Source: Scandinavium sp036271055
GTDB taxonomy: Bacteria; Pseudomonadota; Gammaproteobacteria; Enterobacterales; Enterobacteriaceae
DNA: 64,000 nt
Direction: 5' to 3'
Assembly: GCF_036271055.1 (NCBI RefSeq)
Contig: NZ_DATBBJ010000063.1
Coordinates: 62,001 to 126,000 of the forward strand
This document shows, in pieces, positions 17,137 through 26,255 of this stretch; within the stretch, counting starts at the first letter, position 1, and the number at the start of each line of letters is the position of its first letter. The notes under the pieces are model-generated. The model searched no databases. It worked only from the letters and a program-made list of their open reading frames with translations, and had not been told where the DNA came from. The translations under genes and the position numbers were made by a program.

Positions 17137-17484
17137 TTATCTTTCGCTATAATTGTAATCTGTTAATATTCCTTTATTAGAAAAATTAAGCAACAGATCC
17201 TGTTTACGGTCATTAATAAATGGGATAAGAAAATAAATACGTCGGTCAACGGTTTCCGAATGATAATGCCAATTGTCTGCATTATTATAATCAGTAGGGC
17301 TTGCAGGAACGCCAAATGCAATCAGTGCATCTCTGCGTGATGTAATTTGTGGAGTGAGTTTGCCCCTGATATCTTTCTCTGAATATTGGGCAAGCGTTGT
17401 TTCTTTTGTTTTGTCTATGTTGGAAGCACAAGAAACAATCATCAGAGAAAGACTTGCAATGATTAATTTAGATGATGTTTTCAT
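17137..17484 (-). CDS. Small lipoprotein, 115 aa, BamE-like fold possible
   Basis: Signal peptide with lipobox SCAS (MKTSSKLIIASLSLMIVSC), so predicted to be lipid-anchored. The mature part (RRDALIAFGVPASPTDYNNADNWHY) has the helix-then-strand pattern of small BamE/SmpA-like lipoproteins, which may be chance. Its ATG overlaps the stop of the upstream lipoprotein gene by four bases, so both are coupled. It stands just outside the island end. Function unknown. Confidence 0.7.
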   Translation of the reverse strand: MKTSSKLIIASLSLMIVSCASNIDKTKETTLAQYSEKDIRGKLTPQITSRRDALIAFGVPASPTDYNNADNWHYHSETVDRRIYFLIPFINDRKQDLLLNFSNKGILTDYNYSER

Positions 17485-17978
17485 TTGGTGATATCCTTTT
17501 CAACATACACACCGTTGATTTTATCCATGACAACTTCTTTTAAATAGAGAACACAGTATCCCGTTTTATCGCCATAACTGATATGTGCCTCATACATTTT
17601 AGCTTTACCGGGCTTGAAATCGAGGCTTACATGGCATCCTTGATATAATGAATGATAGATTGATGTATCCATATCAGGTTGGATATATGTTTCAAAATAA
17701 TCATCCTTATAGTTTTTACCCGATATTTTCGGTAATCCTATATCTTTTGTTGAGCCTAAGAACGGGTTGAAATATCGACTGTGCTTTTCAACCCACCCGC
17801 CGGTTTGATTATTATTGCTATCTTTCTGATAGATCGCATAACTCATTGGTGGACCAATTAGCCTGATTTTTGCAACATCAGCATTATCCATAGGAGGTAC
17901 GTAGGTTTTCTGCTCTGGGAAGAGAGAGTTACATCCTGACAAAACCACAATAATTGGTAGGAAACATAGTTTATTCAT
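17481..17978 (-). CDS. Lipoprotein of unknown function, 165 aa
   Basis: Signal peptide ending in the lipobox LSGC (residues 13-16) predicts an acylated envelope protein. The mature part holds two Cys (GCHVSL, GYCVLYL) that could pair. No family recognised. It forms a two-gene leftward operon with the 115-residue lipoprotein. AT-rich codon use compared with nlpA suggests that it too was acquired horizontally, although it lies beyond the selC repeat. Confidence 0.7.
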   Translation of the reverse strand: MNKLCFLPIIVVLSGCNSLFPEQKTYVPPMDNADVAKIRLIGPPMSYAIYQKDSNNNQTGGWVEKHSRYFNPFLGSTKDIGLPKISGKNYKDDYFETYIQPDMDTSIYHSLYQGCHVSLDFKPGKAKMYEAHISYGDKTGYCVLYLKEVVMDKINGVYVEKDITK

Positions 17979-18492
17979 GATAATTCCATTTAAGGTTAAT
18001 TGATTATAAAGTTTTGAGGTTTTTTTTGTAGATTACGAACACTGTTTATGTATCAAGGCCGACCGCGCTGGCATCGCTATCGATCGTTCTAAATCTTTTC
18101 TATACGCTTTCGGTATTGACACTTTTTGTGATAGTGCTTCGTTCTTACCTCAAAAAAACTGCTGCATACCTGCCTTCGCCATTTTATACTTGCGACCTGA
18201 GATGATGCTCAATATATGACGATTGATGTCTATACTGAACGCTATAGGGTGCGCTCTTACGCTAACCGCCGGGAGACCAAAGAGCAGCGCCCGGTTGTAG
18301 AGTTGCTAGAGCATAAAGGGCGTAGACCGATTTTCAGAATACACTTTAAGTGGTGCAGAATTAATTCTTTTTTAATGATTAAATGGCGATTATTCGGTTG
18401 AACCCATAAAAACGTAATTTAAGCTAAATTCAGATTTAAGTTTTGCCCTTCTCTGGTCGCTCTTAACCGTATTATTCGATGGAGCGCCCCAC
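17979..18492. other. Gap without convincing gene; possible decayed sequence
   Basis: About 510 bases. The part 18,040-18,350 has coding-like composition and short interrupted frames on the + strand, as in a decayed gene, but no product could be recognised. The AT-rich part near 17,985-18,030 is probably the promoter of the leftward lipoprotein pair. Confidence 0.35.
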
Positions 18493-18924
18493 ATGAAAAG
18501 ATTACTCACCCTACTTTTTCCTCTCCTGCTGACCGGCTGCGCCACGATAGTGGGTGACGACGTGGAGCGGGTCTCTATTGAGAGTACCCCTAACGCGAGT
18601 TTCACCATCACTGATAACCACGGCCAGGTGGTGGCGAGCGGCACTACGCCTCAGACCATCACCCTGAAAAAGTCCGACGGCAGCTATTTTGGCAAAATGA
18701 ATTACACCTTAATGCTGAAAGCGGAAGGATATAACTCGTCGATTGTGCCGCTCAGCATGCGCTTTAGCCGTTGGTATACCTTCGGCAATATCATTTTCTT
18801 TGGTGTGCCGGGCTGGCTGGTTGTCGATCCGTTCTTTGGCGGGATGTATACGTTCAAGCAGGACAAGGTGAAAACCTATCTGCGCCCTTGCCCGCGAGGG
18901 CCGTATAACTATATGTGTTCGTAG
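18493..18924 (+). CDS. Lipoprotein with PEGA-like domain, 143 aa
   Basis: Signal peptide with lipobox LTGC (MKRLLTLLFPLLLTGC) predicts an outer-membrane or inner-membrane lipoprotein. The mature region starts with VSIESTPNASFTITDNHGQVVASGTTPQTITLKK, which has the two-strand pattern of a PEGA domain. It ends with a hydrophobic stretch (FGNIIFFGVPGWLVVDPFFGG) found in many small Gly-rich envelope lipoproteins. GGAG lies upstream of the ATG. Function unknown. Confidence 0.78.
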   Translation: MKRLLTLLFPLLLTGCATIVGDDVERVSIESTPNASFTITDNHGQVVASGTTPQTITLKKSDGSYFGKMNYTLMLKAEGYNSSIVPLSMRFSRWYTFGNIIFFGVPGWLVVDPFFGGMYTFKQDKVKTYLRPCPRGPYNYMCS

Positions 18925-19172
18925 AAATGGACTATGGTCTTTAATCAGTTCATTTAGAGCGCTTAAAAATCATTGTATATCTGAATAGACTTCCCAGTTA
19001 TTACTTGGGAAAGTCTATTTTTATTATATGCACTCAATCATTTATGTAATCAATAAATTTAAAGTGTATATATAAAATAAAAATGTATTCAATTACGAAA
19101 AAGGGTCATTCATCACAATTATTCTATAGGTATCAAATTACCATGACCTTTCAATTCATAAGGGGAAGTTCT

Positions 19173-19400
19173 ATGGAAAGATATGCAAACCGTGATGGTG
19201 ACTCAGGTGTTATAGCTTACGAGGTAACAGCAGACGCTATTAAGGTTCAATTTAGTGATCGTAAAATTTATGTCTATAATTCTATTCGCCCAGGGACTGC
19301 AATTGTGAATGAGATGAAAAACTTGGCTAATGCTGGGAGAGGTCTCAATAGCTATATAAATCGAATAGTCCGTAAAAACTACTACGCGATAGAGTATTAA
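19173..19400 (+). CDS. KTSC-domain small protein, 75 aa
   Basis: Short protein fitting the KTSC family: a YEVTADAIKVQFSDRKIYVYN strand pair, then a helix and the GRGLNSYINR motif. Family members occur alone or fused to nucleases and proteases; their function is unknown. The ATG at 19,173 is supported by AGGGGA seven bases upstream; a longer frame from 19,083 lacks a site. It is convergent with the HTH gene, only about 46 bases apart. Confidence 0.7.
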   Translation: MERYANRDGDSGVIAYEVTADAIKVQFSDRKIYVYNSIRPGTAIVNEMKNLANAGRGLNSYINRIVRKNYYAIEY

Positions 19401-19446
19401 TCCACTCATATTAATTATAAAGAGTGATGCATATTAGCATCACTCT

Positions 19447-19908
19447 TCAATAACTTTCTAAGTTTTGCGCCTCATCGCTCAGCGCCTGCATGATGTCCTG
19501 GCTCTCATGTTCGCGCTTATTTTTATAGGTGATCAAGTCTGAGAACAAAATCCTGCGATGACGGCCGATTTTATGGAATGGAAGGTGACCTTCTTCAAGC
19601 AATTTAACCAGATGGGGGCGGGACACGTTGAGAATATTCGCCGCCTCTTGGGTGGTGAGTTCGGCGTGCACCGGGACAACTTGTACGGCATTGCCAGCCG
19701 CCAACTCACCCAGAATTTCAACCAGCATCGTGAGCGCGCTAGTGGGCAGTTCAACGGTAAGCGTTTCGTCGTTTTCACCCACGATGGCAATGCGTTGCGT
19801 TTCCAGGCGTGTCGATAAAAACGCCGTCAGCGCCTGCTGACCACGCTGAGCTAATTCGCTTTCACGACTATCAGGAAGATTAATGGTGGATTTTGATGTC
19901 ATGGTCAT
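19447..19908 (-). CDS. HTH (excisionase-type) antitoxin-like protein, lone
   Basis: A 153-residue protein with a C-terminal helix-turn-helix of the excisionase type (LTTQEAANILNVSRPHLVKLLEEGHLPFHKIGRHRRI). The N-terminal region resembles that of antitoxins paired with PIN-domain toxins. In such pairs the toxin gene follows directly downstream; here only 46 bases remain before the convergent KTSC gene, so no toxin is present. It may be a remnant that acts as a solitary regulator. The start could also be the second Met. Confidence 0.75.
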   Translation of the reverse strand: MTMTSKSTINLPDSRESELAQRGQQALTAFLSTRLETQRIAIVGENDETLTVELPTSALTMLVEILGELAAGNAVQVVPVHAELTTQEAANILNVSRPHLVKLLEEGHLPFHKIGRHRRILFSDLITYKNKREHESQDIMQALSDEAQNLESY

Positions 19909-20049
19909 TTACTCGGTTTGCTGCATCTGACTACAGATTAATCGAAATAAACGAAACACACAATATACGAAATAATCGAAATACATGGAGAGGAACACAA
20001 ATAAATCGGGCCAGCGTCCTGCTGGCCCTTGTCGCTACGGGTGACTCAC

Positions 20050-20862
20050 TCATTCCCAGCCGGGCACGGCCCCGCCGTTAAAGATTTTTTCTGCCGCTTT
20101 TGCCACTTCCGGTGACTGATACGACTGCATAAATTCCTTCACGTTCTCCGCGTCTTTGTTGTCTTCGCGGGTGACGAGAATGTTTACATATGGCGAATTT
20201 TTGTCTTCGATAAACACGCTGTCATGGACTGGCGACAGACCGGTCTGTTGAATATAGGTGGTGCTGATGATCGCCACATCCACTTTCGGGTCGTCGAGCA
20301 CGCGCGGCAGCTGCGCACCTTCCATTTCCATAATAGTCAGCTTATGCGGATTGTCGCTGATATCCAGAGAGGTCGGCAGTAAACCTTTGCCCGGTTTGAG
20401 GGTAATTAGTTTCTCTTTTTGCAGCAGCAACAGCGCGCGCCCGAGATTCGTCGGGTCGTTAGGAATGGCGATGGTTGCGCCGTCTTTCAGTTCGGAAACG
20501 GATTTAATCTTGCGGGAATAGCCCGCCATCGGGAACACGAAGGTGTTGCCCACGGCGACTAAGTGGAAGTTATGCGCTTTGTTGTCCTGTTCCAGGAACG
20601 GACGATGCTGGAACACGTTGGCGTCCAGTTCTCCCGCGTTGGTGGCATCGTTAGGTAACAACGAACCGCTGAATCCGACTAACTCGACGTCGAGGCCGTA
20701 TTTCTCTTTAGCGACTTTCTTCGCCACTTCGGCGACGTCCTGTTCTGCGCCGTTTATTACGCCGACTTTGATATGTTTGCTGGAATCACTTTTTTGGTCG
20801 CAGCCTGCCAGAAGAAGGCCAGCCAGCAGCAGTGCGCCAAGATGAGGAAGAGTCAATTTCAC
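20050..20862 (-). CDS. nlpA: Lipoprotein NlpA (MetQ-like)
   Basis: A 270-residue inner-membrane lipoprotein homologous to the methionine-binding protein MetQ. The signal peptide ends in lipobox LAGC, followed by the Asp at +2 that retains the lipoprotein in the inner membrane. The binding-protein fold spans the rest, beginning HIKVGVINGAEQD. In E. coli NlpA contributes weakly to D-methionine uptake and to outer-membrane vesicle formation. No MetI/MetN partner is adjacent. Its position next to yicL and yicS matches the selC neighbourhood of E. coli. Confidence 0.93.
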   Translation of the reverse strand: MKLTLPHLGALLLAGLLLAGCDQKSDSSKHIKVGVINGAEQDVAEVAKKVAKEKYGLDVELVGFSGSLLPNDATNAGELDANVFQHRPFLEQDNKAHNFHLVAVGNTFVFPMAGYSRKIKSVSELKDGATIAIPNDPTNLGRALLLLQKEKLITLKPGKGLLPTSLDISDNPHKLTIMEMEGAQLPRVLDDPKVDVAIISTTYIQQTGLSPVHDSVFIEDKNSPYVNILVTREDNKDAENVKEFMQSYQSPEVAKAAEKIFNGGAVPGWE

Positions 20863-20996
20863 GCCAGAGTTCCTTTTTAAACAGTCCGTTAAAACAAGGT
20901 GTGCCTGAATGAAAAATGACTATAGCGAGTTTGTGAAAGCGGGGATAAAAACGAAAAGGAATGAGACAGAAGAAAAGATGATAAAGCGGAAATAAC

Positions 20997-21070
20997 GCCC
21001 GGTGGTGCTTCGCGGACCGGGCCTATGCGTTGGGTTCTGTAGACCCGGCAAGCAACGCGCCGCCGGGCGT
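20997..21070. repeat. Pair of REP-type palindromes (BIME-like)
   Basis: Two palindromes: GCCCGG...CCGGGC at 20,997-21,022 and ACCCGGC...GCCGGGC at 21,043-21,068, separated by about 20 bases. They lie directly downstream of the serine hydrolase gene. Such elements stabilise mRNA 3' ends and can be sites for DNA gyrase or IHF. Confidence 0.75.
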
Positions 21071-21076
21071 GAAGGA

Positions 21077-22393
21077 TTATGGCTTGGCGAGCGTGTTGGC
21101 GATGGCGTTATACATTAGCGAGGCTTCCAGCGGCTGCGCGCTGAATGAAGGCTCGGCTTTCGGCCATGCAGACCACTGAACGATCACCAGCTTTTGCGCC
21201 GGATTAACCACAATCACCTGACCAAAAATACCCAGCGCCCACATCGTGTCCTGACTCGACAGACCCTCTTTTGGGCCGACATCTTTGGCATTCACCGGCA
21301 CACTGTTGTTCCACCACTGGTAGCCATACATGCCGTCCGGGTGTGCTGCGGAAACAGATTTTTCTGCGGTGTTCCAGGTTCTGGCGTCTTTTACCCAATT
21401 ATCTGGCAACGTTTGAGTGCCATTCGGCAGTACGCCGTTGTTCATGATAAACAGCCCGAATTTACCCCAGTCCTGAAGCGTGGCGTTAAAGCCGTGTGCG
21501 CCGACATCGTGTTTACCTTGCTGATAGCTGTGCCACACGCCGTCATGCACCATGCCGTACGGTTGCCAGATTTTCTCTTGCAGGTTTTGCGCCAGAGATT
21601 TGCCCGTTGCTTTTTCGAGCGTATCGCCCAGCAGCCACGCGCCGCCGGAAGAGTATGACCAGGCCGCGCCCGGTTTGGCATAAGCGGTGCGTTTCGGGTC
21701 TTTGACCAGCGCGTTCACGCAGTCGTAGGTGTCTTTGTTGGCTTCACATTGCGTCAGTTTCGCGAAGTCAGACTGCGGGTTGGTGTAGTCCTCATTCCAC
21801 GTTACGCCGGAGGTGTGCTGCATCAGTTGGCGCACGGTCACGTGTTCCCACGCGGTGCCTTTTACGTCCGGGTTATATTTGACGAGTTCATCATCCAGCG
21901 AGGCGATTTTGCCCTCTTTCACCGCAATGCCAACCAGCGTAGATACCACCGATTTGCCGACCGAACGCGAGGTCCACAGCGTGGTGGGCGTGTTGCCGTG
22001 GCTGTAATACTGATACGCAATTTTGCCGTCTTTGATCACCATCATCCCGGTCACATCGTTACGTTTGAGGTAATCCTGTAAACCGTAGCTGTGGCCCTGA
22101 TAGTCATATTTTGCCGCGCTTAACGAGCGTGTCATGACCGGGATCGGTTGGGCGTTGCCTGCTTTGAAGACATCGCCCACATAAGAGCGATAGTCGTTAC
22201 GAAAGCCAATCACGCGCTGCTGCTGGTTCCAGGTCAGCATGTCTTTCACGTCAGGCAGTTTGGCATCTACAGGGGCCGGGCAGGTGGTCAATTGTGGTAC
22301 GCCACACTCATTGGTGGATTGAGCCGCACTGGCCTGTAACGACACGCCGAGGCAAAGAGCGAGGAGACAGAGGGAAGTGTTCATCTTGCGCAT
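21077..22393 (-). CDS. Periplasmic serine hydrolase of the beta-lactamase/penicillin-binding family
   Basis: A 438-residue exported member of the class C beta-lactamase-like family. After the signal peptide (cleavage after QASA) the domain has the catalytic SVGK (SxxK) and the YSS of AWSYSSGGAWLLG in place of YxN. Relatives act as esterases, D-aminopeptidases or unknown hydrolases; true beta-lactamase activity is unlikely from the length and motif variants. The start at 22,393 is preceded by AAAGGT at good distance; the ATG five codons upstream is less well placed. It stands alone, with a REP pair behind it. Confidence 0.85.
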   Translation of the reverse strand: MRKMNTSLCLLALCLGVSLQASAAQSTNECGVPQLTTCPAPVDAKLPDVKDMLTWNQQQRVIGFRNDYRSYVGDVFKAGNAQPIPVMTRSLSAAKYDYQGHSYGLQDYLKRNDVTGMMVIKDGKIAYQYYSHGNTPTTLWTSRSVGKSVVSTLVGIAVKEGKIASLDDELVKYNPDVKGTAWEHVTVRQLMQHTSGVTWNEDYTNPQSDFAKLTQCEANKDTYDCVNALVKDPKRTAYAKPGAAWSYSSGGAWLLGDTLEKATGKSLAQNLQEKIWQPYGMVHDGVWHSYQQGKHDVGAHGFNATLQDWGKFGLFIMNNGVLPNGTQTLPDNWVKDARTWNTAEKSVSAAHPDGMYGYQWWNNSVPVNAKDVGPKEGLSSQDTMWALGIFGQVIVVNPAQKLVIVQWSAWPKAEPSFSAQPLEASLMYNAIANTLAKP

Positions 22394-22531
22394 AAACGTA
22401 CCTTTCATCGTTTTGAATTATGAGATGTCGGGTTTTACTTTAGGCGAGATGCGGTGGCGAATGCAGTCAGTCTGCGGGGGAAAAACCCCCGCTGTTTGTG
22501 ACAAACCCAGCGCGGGTTTTCCGGTTGACGC

Positions 22532-24043
22532 TTAGTGATGCGACTTTTTCAGCGGCGCTTCTTTCAACAGCCATGACAGCGCAAAGGCCAGCACCATAAT
22601 ACAGGCCGCCATCATGAACGCCGCGTGAATAGCTGCGCCGAACGCATCAAGATAATCGGTTCGCAGCGCTTCTGGCAGATGATGCACGGCCACCGGGTTC
22701 ATCCCTCGCGGCATTTCCGCGCCTTCCGGCATCAAGCGGGTCAGATTCGATTGCAGAACGTGGGTAAATACCGCGCCAAACAGCGCCACGCCAATCGAAC
22801 CGCCAATCGAACGGAACAGCGTGACGCCCGAGGTGGCAACGCCATACAAATTCGGCGCAACCGAGTTCTGCACCGCCAGCACCAGCACCTGCATCACCAG
22901 GCCAAGGCCCATACCCAGCACGCCGGTAAACAGATACAGATGCCAGGTCGGGGAATCAATGGTGATGCGGGTCAGCAGCAGCATGCCGATAAAGCCAAGC
23001 AGCGTCCCGGCGATAGGGTACAGGCGATATTTGCCGGTGCGACTGATCAGGCGTCCGCTGATAATTGACGTCACCAGCAGGCCACCCATCAGCGGGATCA
23101 GTTGTAGCCCGGCCTGCGTCGGTGTCGCACTTTTCACCACCTGCAAATAGAGCGGCAGGAATGTGACCGAGCCAAACAGCGACATGCCGATGATAAAGCC
23201 AATCAGGCTGCATAACAGGAAGCTGCGATCGCGGAACAGCGACAGCGGGATAATCGGCTCGAATGCCAGCCGTTCTTCATAAATAAACCCGGCAATGCCG
23301 ACCAGGCCAAACGCCAGAATGCACCACAGCTGCGGGTCGCTCCATTCACGAACCGTGCCGCCTTCGGTGGTAAACAGCGTGATGCACAGCAGCGCCATGC
23401 TGAGATACAGCGCGCCCAGCCAGTCAATCTGATGCACTTTACGTTTGTTGGTACTGTGGAATACGGCGCCGATCACCAAAAGGGCGAACAGCCCCAGCGG
23501 CAGGTTGATGTAGAAAATCCAGCGCCAGGATGTGTGTTGCACGATGAAACCGCCAATCAGCGGGCCAATCACCGTAGCCAGACCAAACACCCCGCCGAAC
23601 AGGCCTTGATAGCGCCCGCGATCGGCGGGGGGAATAACGTCTGCCACGGCCGCCATGCTGATTACCATCAGCCCACCACCGCCTAAACCTTGCAGCGCGC
23701 GCATCAGCACCAGTTGGGTCATGTTCTGCGCCAGACCGCACAGTGCGGAACCAACAAGGAACAGCACGATGGCGATTTGCAGCACCCGCTTGCGCCCAAA
23801 CAGATCGCCGAATTTACCGTACAGCGGCACGACGATGGTCGACGTCAGAATATAAGCAGTGACGACCCACGACAGCTTATCGAGGCCGCCGAGTTCGCCA
23901 ACAATCGTCGGCAGCGCCGTCGAGACAATGGTCTGATCCAGGGCCGACAGCAGCATCACTAAAAGCAGCGCGCTGAACAGCAGGCGGATGGATTTCACGC
24001 CCGTTGCCGGAACGTGTTGCGGTTGAGTCGTTGGAGACTCCAT
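22532..24043 (-). CDS. DHA2-family MFS drug exporter
   Basis: Proton-driven multidrug exporter of 503 residues with 14 predicted membrane helices. Characteristic motifs are LDQTIVSTALPTIVGELG in helix 1, YGKFGDLFGRKRVLQIA (motif A) and the GLFGGVFGLATVIGPLIGG motif C that marks antiporters. The substrate cannot be predicted; relatives export cationic dyes and lipophilic drugs. The divergent TetR-type gene 80 bases away almost certainly represses it, with the palindrome between them as operator. Composition is as in the chromosome. Confidence 0.9.
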   Translation of the reverse strand: MESPTTQPQHVPATGVKSIRLLFSALLLVMLLSALDQTIVSTALPTIVGELGGLDKLSWVVTAYILTSTIVVPLYGKFGDLFGRKRVLQIAIVLFLVGSALCGLAQNMTQLVLMRALQGLGGGGLMVISMAAVADVIPPADRGRYQGLFGGVFGLATVIGPLIGGFIVQHTSWRWIFYINLPLGLFALLVIGAVFHSTNKRKVHQIDWLGALYLSMALLCITLFTTEGGTVREWSDPQLWCILAFGLVGIAGFIYEERLAFEPIIPLSLFRDRSFLLCSLIGFIIGMSLFGSVTFLPLYLQVVKSATPTQAGLQLIPLMGGLLVTSIISGRLISRTGKYRLYPIAGTLLGFIGMLLLTRITIDSPTWHLYLFTGVLGMGLGLVMQVLVLAVQNSVAPNLYGVATSGVTLFRSIGGSIGVALFGAVFTHVLQSNLTRLMPEGAEMPRGMNPVAVHHLPEALRTDYLDAFGAAIHAAFMMAACIMVLAFALSWLLKEAPLKKSHH

Positions 24044-24059
24044 AACAGGCTCACTTGAA

Positions 24060-24081
24060 ATTAATTAAATACCTAATTAAT
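24060..24081. promoter_or_regulatory. Candidate TetR-type operator
   Basis: Inverted repeat ATTAATTA - 6 bases - TAATTAAT in the 79-base space between the divergent exporter and regulator genes. The position and symmetry are as expected for the binding site of the local TetR-family repressor. Assignment is by context only. Confidence 0.55.
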
Positions 24082-24122
24082 ATTTGTGTAGATCACTGTT
24101 CAGGTCAAGAGATAACGCGGAA

Positions 24123-24779
24123 ATGAAAGCACAGAATGGCAAAGAAAAATCCGAGAAACCCCGCCGCCCAGGGCGACCGCGTGGAAAAACGGCTGGGGCC
24201 GATAACCGCGAACAGTTGATGGATCTCGCGCTGGCGCTGTTCGCCCGTCAGGGGATTGCGCGTGTCTCATTGAACGCGATTGCCAAAGAAGCAGGCGTGA
24301 CACCAGCGATGCTGCACTACTATTTCAACTCCCGCGAAGCGCTGATCGACCAAATCCTTGAAGAACGTTTTATGCCGCTGCGCAACCGCATCAGTACCGC
24401 CTTTACTGAACATCCTGATGACCCCGTTACTGCACTCACCATCATGGTTCGAATACTGGCGGAACTGGCAGAACAAAACGCCTGGTTTGCTCCGCTGTGG
24501 ATGCAGGAAATGATCGGTGAAATGCCGGTGCTGCGTCAGCATATGCATGCGCGTTTTGGTGAAGATAAGCACCATAAATTGCTCTCTACCGTTATTCGCT
24601 GGCAGGAGAGCGGCAAACTCAATCCCGAGCTTTCGCCCGAACTTTTAATCACCACATTGATAAGCTTGGTATTGGTGCCGTTTTCTCGGTTGCGCACGGA
24701 TGAGCGCATGAAATCGGTTTCCCCTGACGTCATTGTGCGTCACGCCTTGGCGATGATGGGCCAGGGGATTGGCGCTTAG
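24123..24779 (+). CDS. TetR/AcrR-family regulator of the adjacent exporter
   Basis: A 218-residue repressor. After a basic N-terminal tail (PRRPGRPRGKTAGAD) comes the TetR HTH: MDLALALFARQGIARVSLNAIAKEAGVTPAMLHYYFNSREAL. The C-terminal ligand domain resembles that of YbiH/CecR-type proteins. The ATG at 24,123 (MKAQNGKEK) fits the family; a longer frame adds an improbable leader. Divergent from the MFS exporter, so it likely controls both genes. Its stop overlaps the end of the convergent acetyltransferase gene. Confidence 0.88.
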   Translation: MKAQNGKEKSEKPRRPGRPRGKTAGADNREQLMDLALALFARQGIARVSLNAIAKEAGVTPAMLHYYFNSREALIDQILEERFMPLRNRISTAFTEHPDDPVTALTIMVRILAELAEQNAWFAPLWMQEMIGEMPVLRQHMHARFGEDKHHKLLSTVIRWQESGKLNPELSPELLITTLISLVLVPFSRLRTDERMKSVSPDVIVRHALAMMGQGIGA

Positions 24780-25192
24780 AACGGTTTGCTCAGGTAGTGG
24801 CGTTGCATGCCCGCGTGCGGGAAGTCATCGAGGGAAAGTTTGAGGGTAAAGCCGTACTTCTGATAAAACGGTAGCGCCTGGAAACTGGCGGTATCCACCA
24901 ATGCGTGACTGCAGCCCCATTCACGGGCACGGTTTTCCGCTTCGCGGATCAACTCACTGCCCAGTCCTTTACCGCGTGCAGTTTCGCTCACCCATAAATA
25001 GTCGATGCACAGCCAGTCGCCTTTGCGTTTACCTATCAACCCGCCGAGCATTTTACCCTCTTCATCGCGGGCATAGACCCCCAATTCAAACCAGTTGCTG
25101 GTATCAATAAACTGGCTGTTATAAGCGCGCAAACCGGTAAACAGTTCTTCCTGATCCTGTTGAGTGACTTTTTCGGTTACTTCAATTTTCAT
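24776..25192 (-). CDS. GNAT-family N-acetyltransferase
   Basis: A 138-residue acetyltransferase with the acetyl-CoA motif RGKGLGSELIREAENRA (motif A) preceded by LCIDYLWVSETA, and the C-terminal motif B ALPFYQKYGF. Substrate unknown. The pattern NWFELGVYARDEEGKMLGGLIG is shared by a family of single-domain GNATs in enterobacteria. It converges on the TetR gene with a four-base overlap of stop codons and is divergent from yicL. Confidence 0.88.
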   Translation of the reverse strand: MKIEVTEKVTQQDQEELFTGLRAYNSQFIDTSNWFELGVYARDEEGKMLGGLIGKRKGDWLCIDYLWVSETARGKGLGSELIREAENRAREWGCSHALVDTASFQALPFYQKYGFTLKLSLDDFPHAGMQRHYLSKPF

Positions 25193-25352
25193 GGTCTCTC
25201 TCCGCGTTTGGGGTTATCAATTTTGTTCCATTATTGAGTGTGACAACGAAGTTCTCAATGACTAAAACCAGGTGTATTGAACGCGACCACCGCCCGTATT
25301 TAATGCCTTGTGCTATCATCGCGGGCAAAGAAATCAGGTTGTTGAGGAAAAG

Positions 25353-26255
25353 ATGGGCTCGAGCAGAAAAGGGATGCTGAACGTTCTGATAGCCGCAGTG
25401 CTGTGGGGAAGTTCTGGCGTTTGTGCGCAATACATCATGGAGCAGAGCCAGATGTCATCGCCGTTTTTGACTATGGTTCGTCTGCTGTTTGCCGGGTTCA
25501 TTCTGTTGATGCTGAGTTTTGTTCATGGCGATCACATTTTCCGCATCATGAAGAGTCGAAAAGATGCGCTCAGCCTGCTGCTGTTTTCGATTGTCGGGGC
25601 GTTAACGGTACAACTCACGTTCCTGCTGACGATTGAGAAATCGAACGCGGCCACGGCAACCGTGCTCCAGTTTCTCTCCCCGACCATTATCGTCGCCTGG
25701 TTTGCCATCGCGCGAAAATCGCGCCCCGGTATGCTGGTGTTTGCCGCTATTTTGACATCGCTGATAGGCACTTTTTTGCTGGTCACGCACGGCGACCCGA
25801 CGTCACTGTCTATCTCGCCTGCCGCCTTGTTCTGGGGCATTGCATCGGCTTTTGCCGCCGCGTTCTACACGACCTATCCGTCAACGTTGATTGCCCGTTA
25901 CGGCACGCTGCCGATTGTCGGCTGGAGTATGTTTATCGGCGGGGCGATTTTACTGCCGTTCTACGCCGGGGAAGGAATGCACTTTGTGATCAATGGCAGT
26001 CTGGTGCTGGCATTTTTCTATCTCGTGGTGATAGGCACGTCGCTGACATTCAGCCTGTATTTAAAAGGCGCGCAGATGATTGGCGGGCCGAAAGCCAGCG
26101 TTCTGAGCTGCGCCGAACCGCTGAGTAGCGCATTGTTATCCGTGTTGTTGCTGGGCGTGAGTTTTGCGGTTCCGGACTGGATTGGCACGTTGCTTATCCT
26201 GTCCTCAGTGGTGCTGATTTCGCTCGATTCGCGTCGTCATGCGCGCTTGAGCTAA
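25353..26255 (+). CDS. yicL: EamA/DMT-family transporter YicL
   Basis: Inner-membrane carrier of 300 residues with ten hydrophobic helices in two EamA repeats, the first starting NVLIAAVLWGSSGVCAQYIM. It matches YicL of E. coli in context (near nlpA and yicS). DMT family members export amino acids or metabolites; the substrate of YicL is not known. The ATG at 25,353 follows TTGAGGAAA at proper distance; the frame opens further upstream but without support. Confidence 0.88.
   Translation: MGSSRKGMLNVLIAAVLWGSSGVCAQYIMEQSQMSSPFLTMVRLLFAGFILLMLSFVHGDHIFRIMKSRKDALSLLLFSIVGALTVQLTFLLTIEKSNAATATVLQFLSPTIIVAWFAIARKSRPGMLVFAAILTSLIGTFLLVTHGDPTSLSISPAALFWGIASAFAAAFYTTYPSTLIARYGTLPIVGWSMFIGGAILLPFYAGEGMHFVINGSLVLAFFYLVVIGTSLTFSLYLKGAQMIGGPKASVLSCAEPLSSALLSVLLLGVSFAVPDWIGTLLILSSVVLISLDSRRHARLS

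Noticed and set aside
18216..18401. 61-residue + strand frame, considered as transposase remnant
   Set aside because: No inverted repeats, no recognisable transposase motif; left as undefined decayed sequence.
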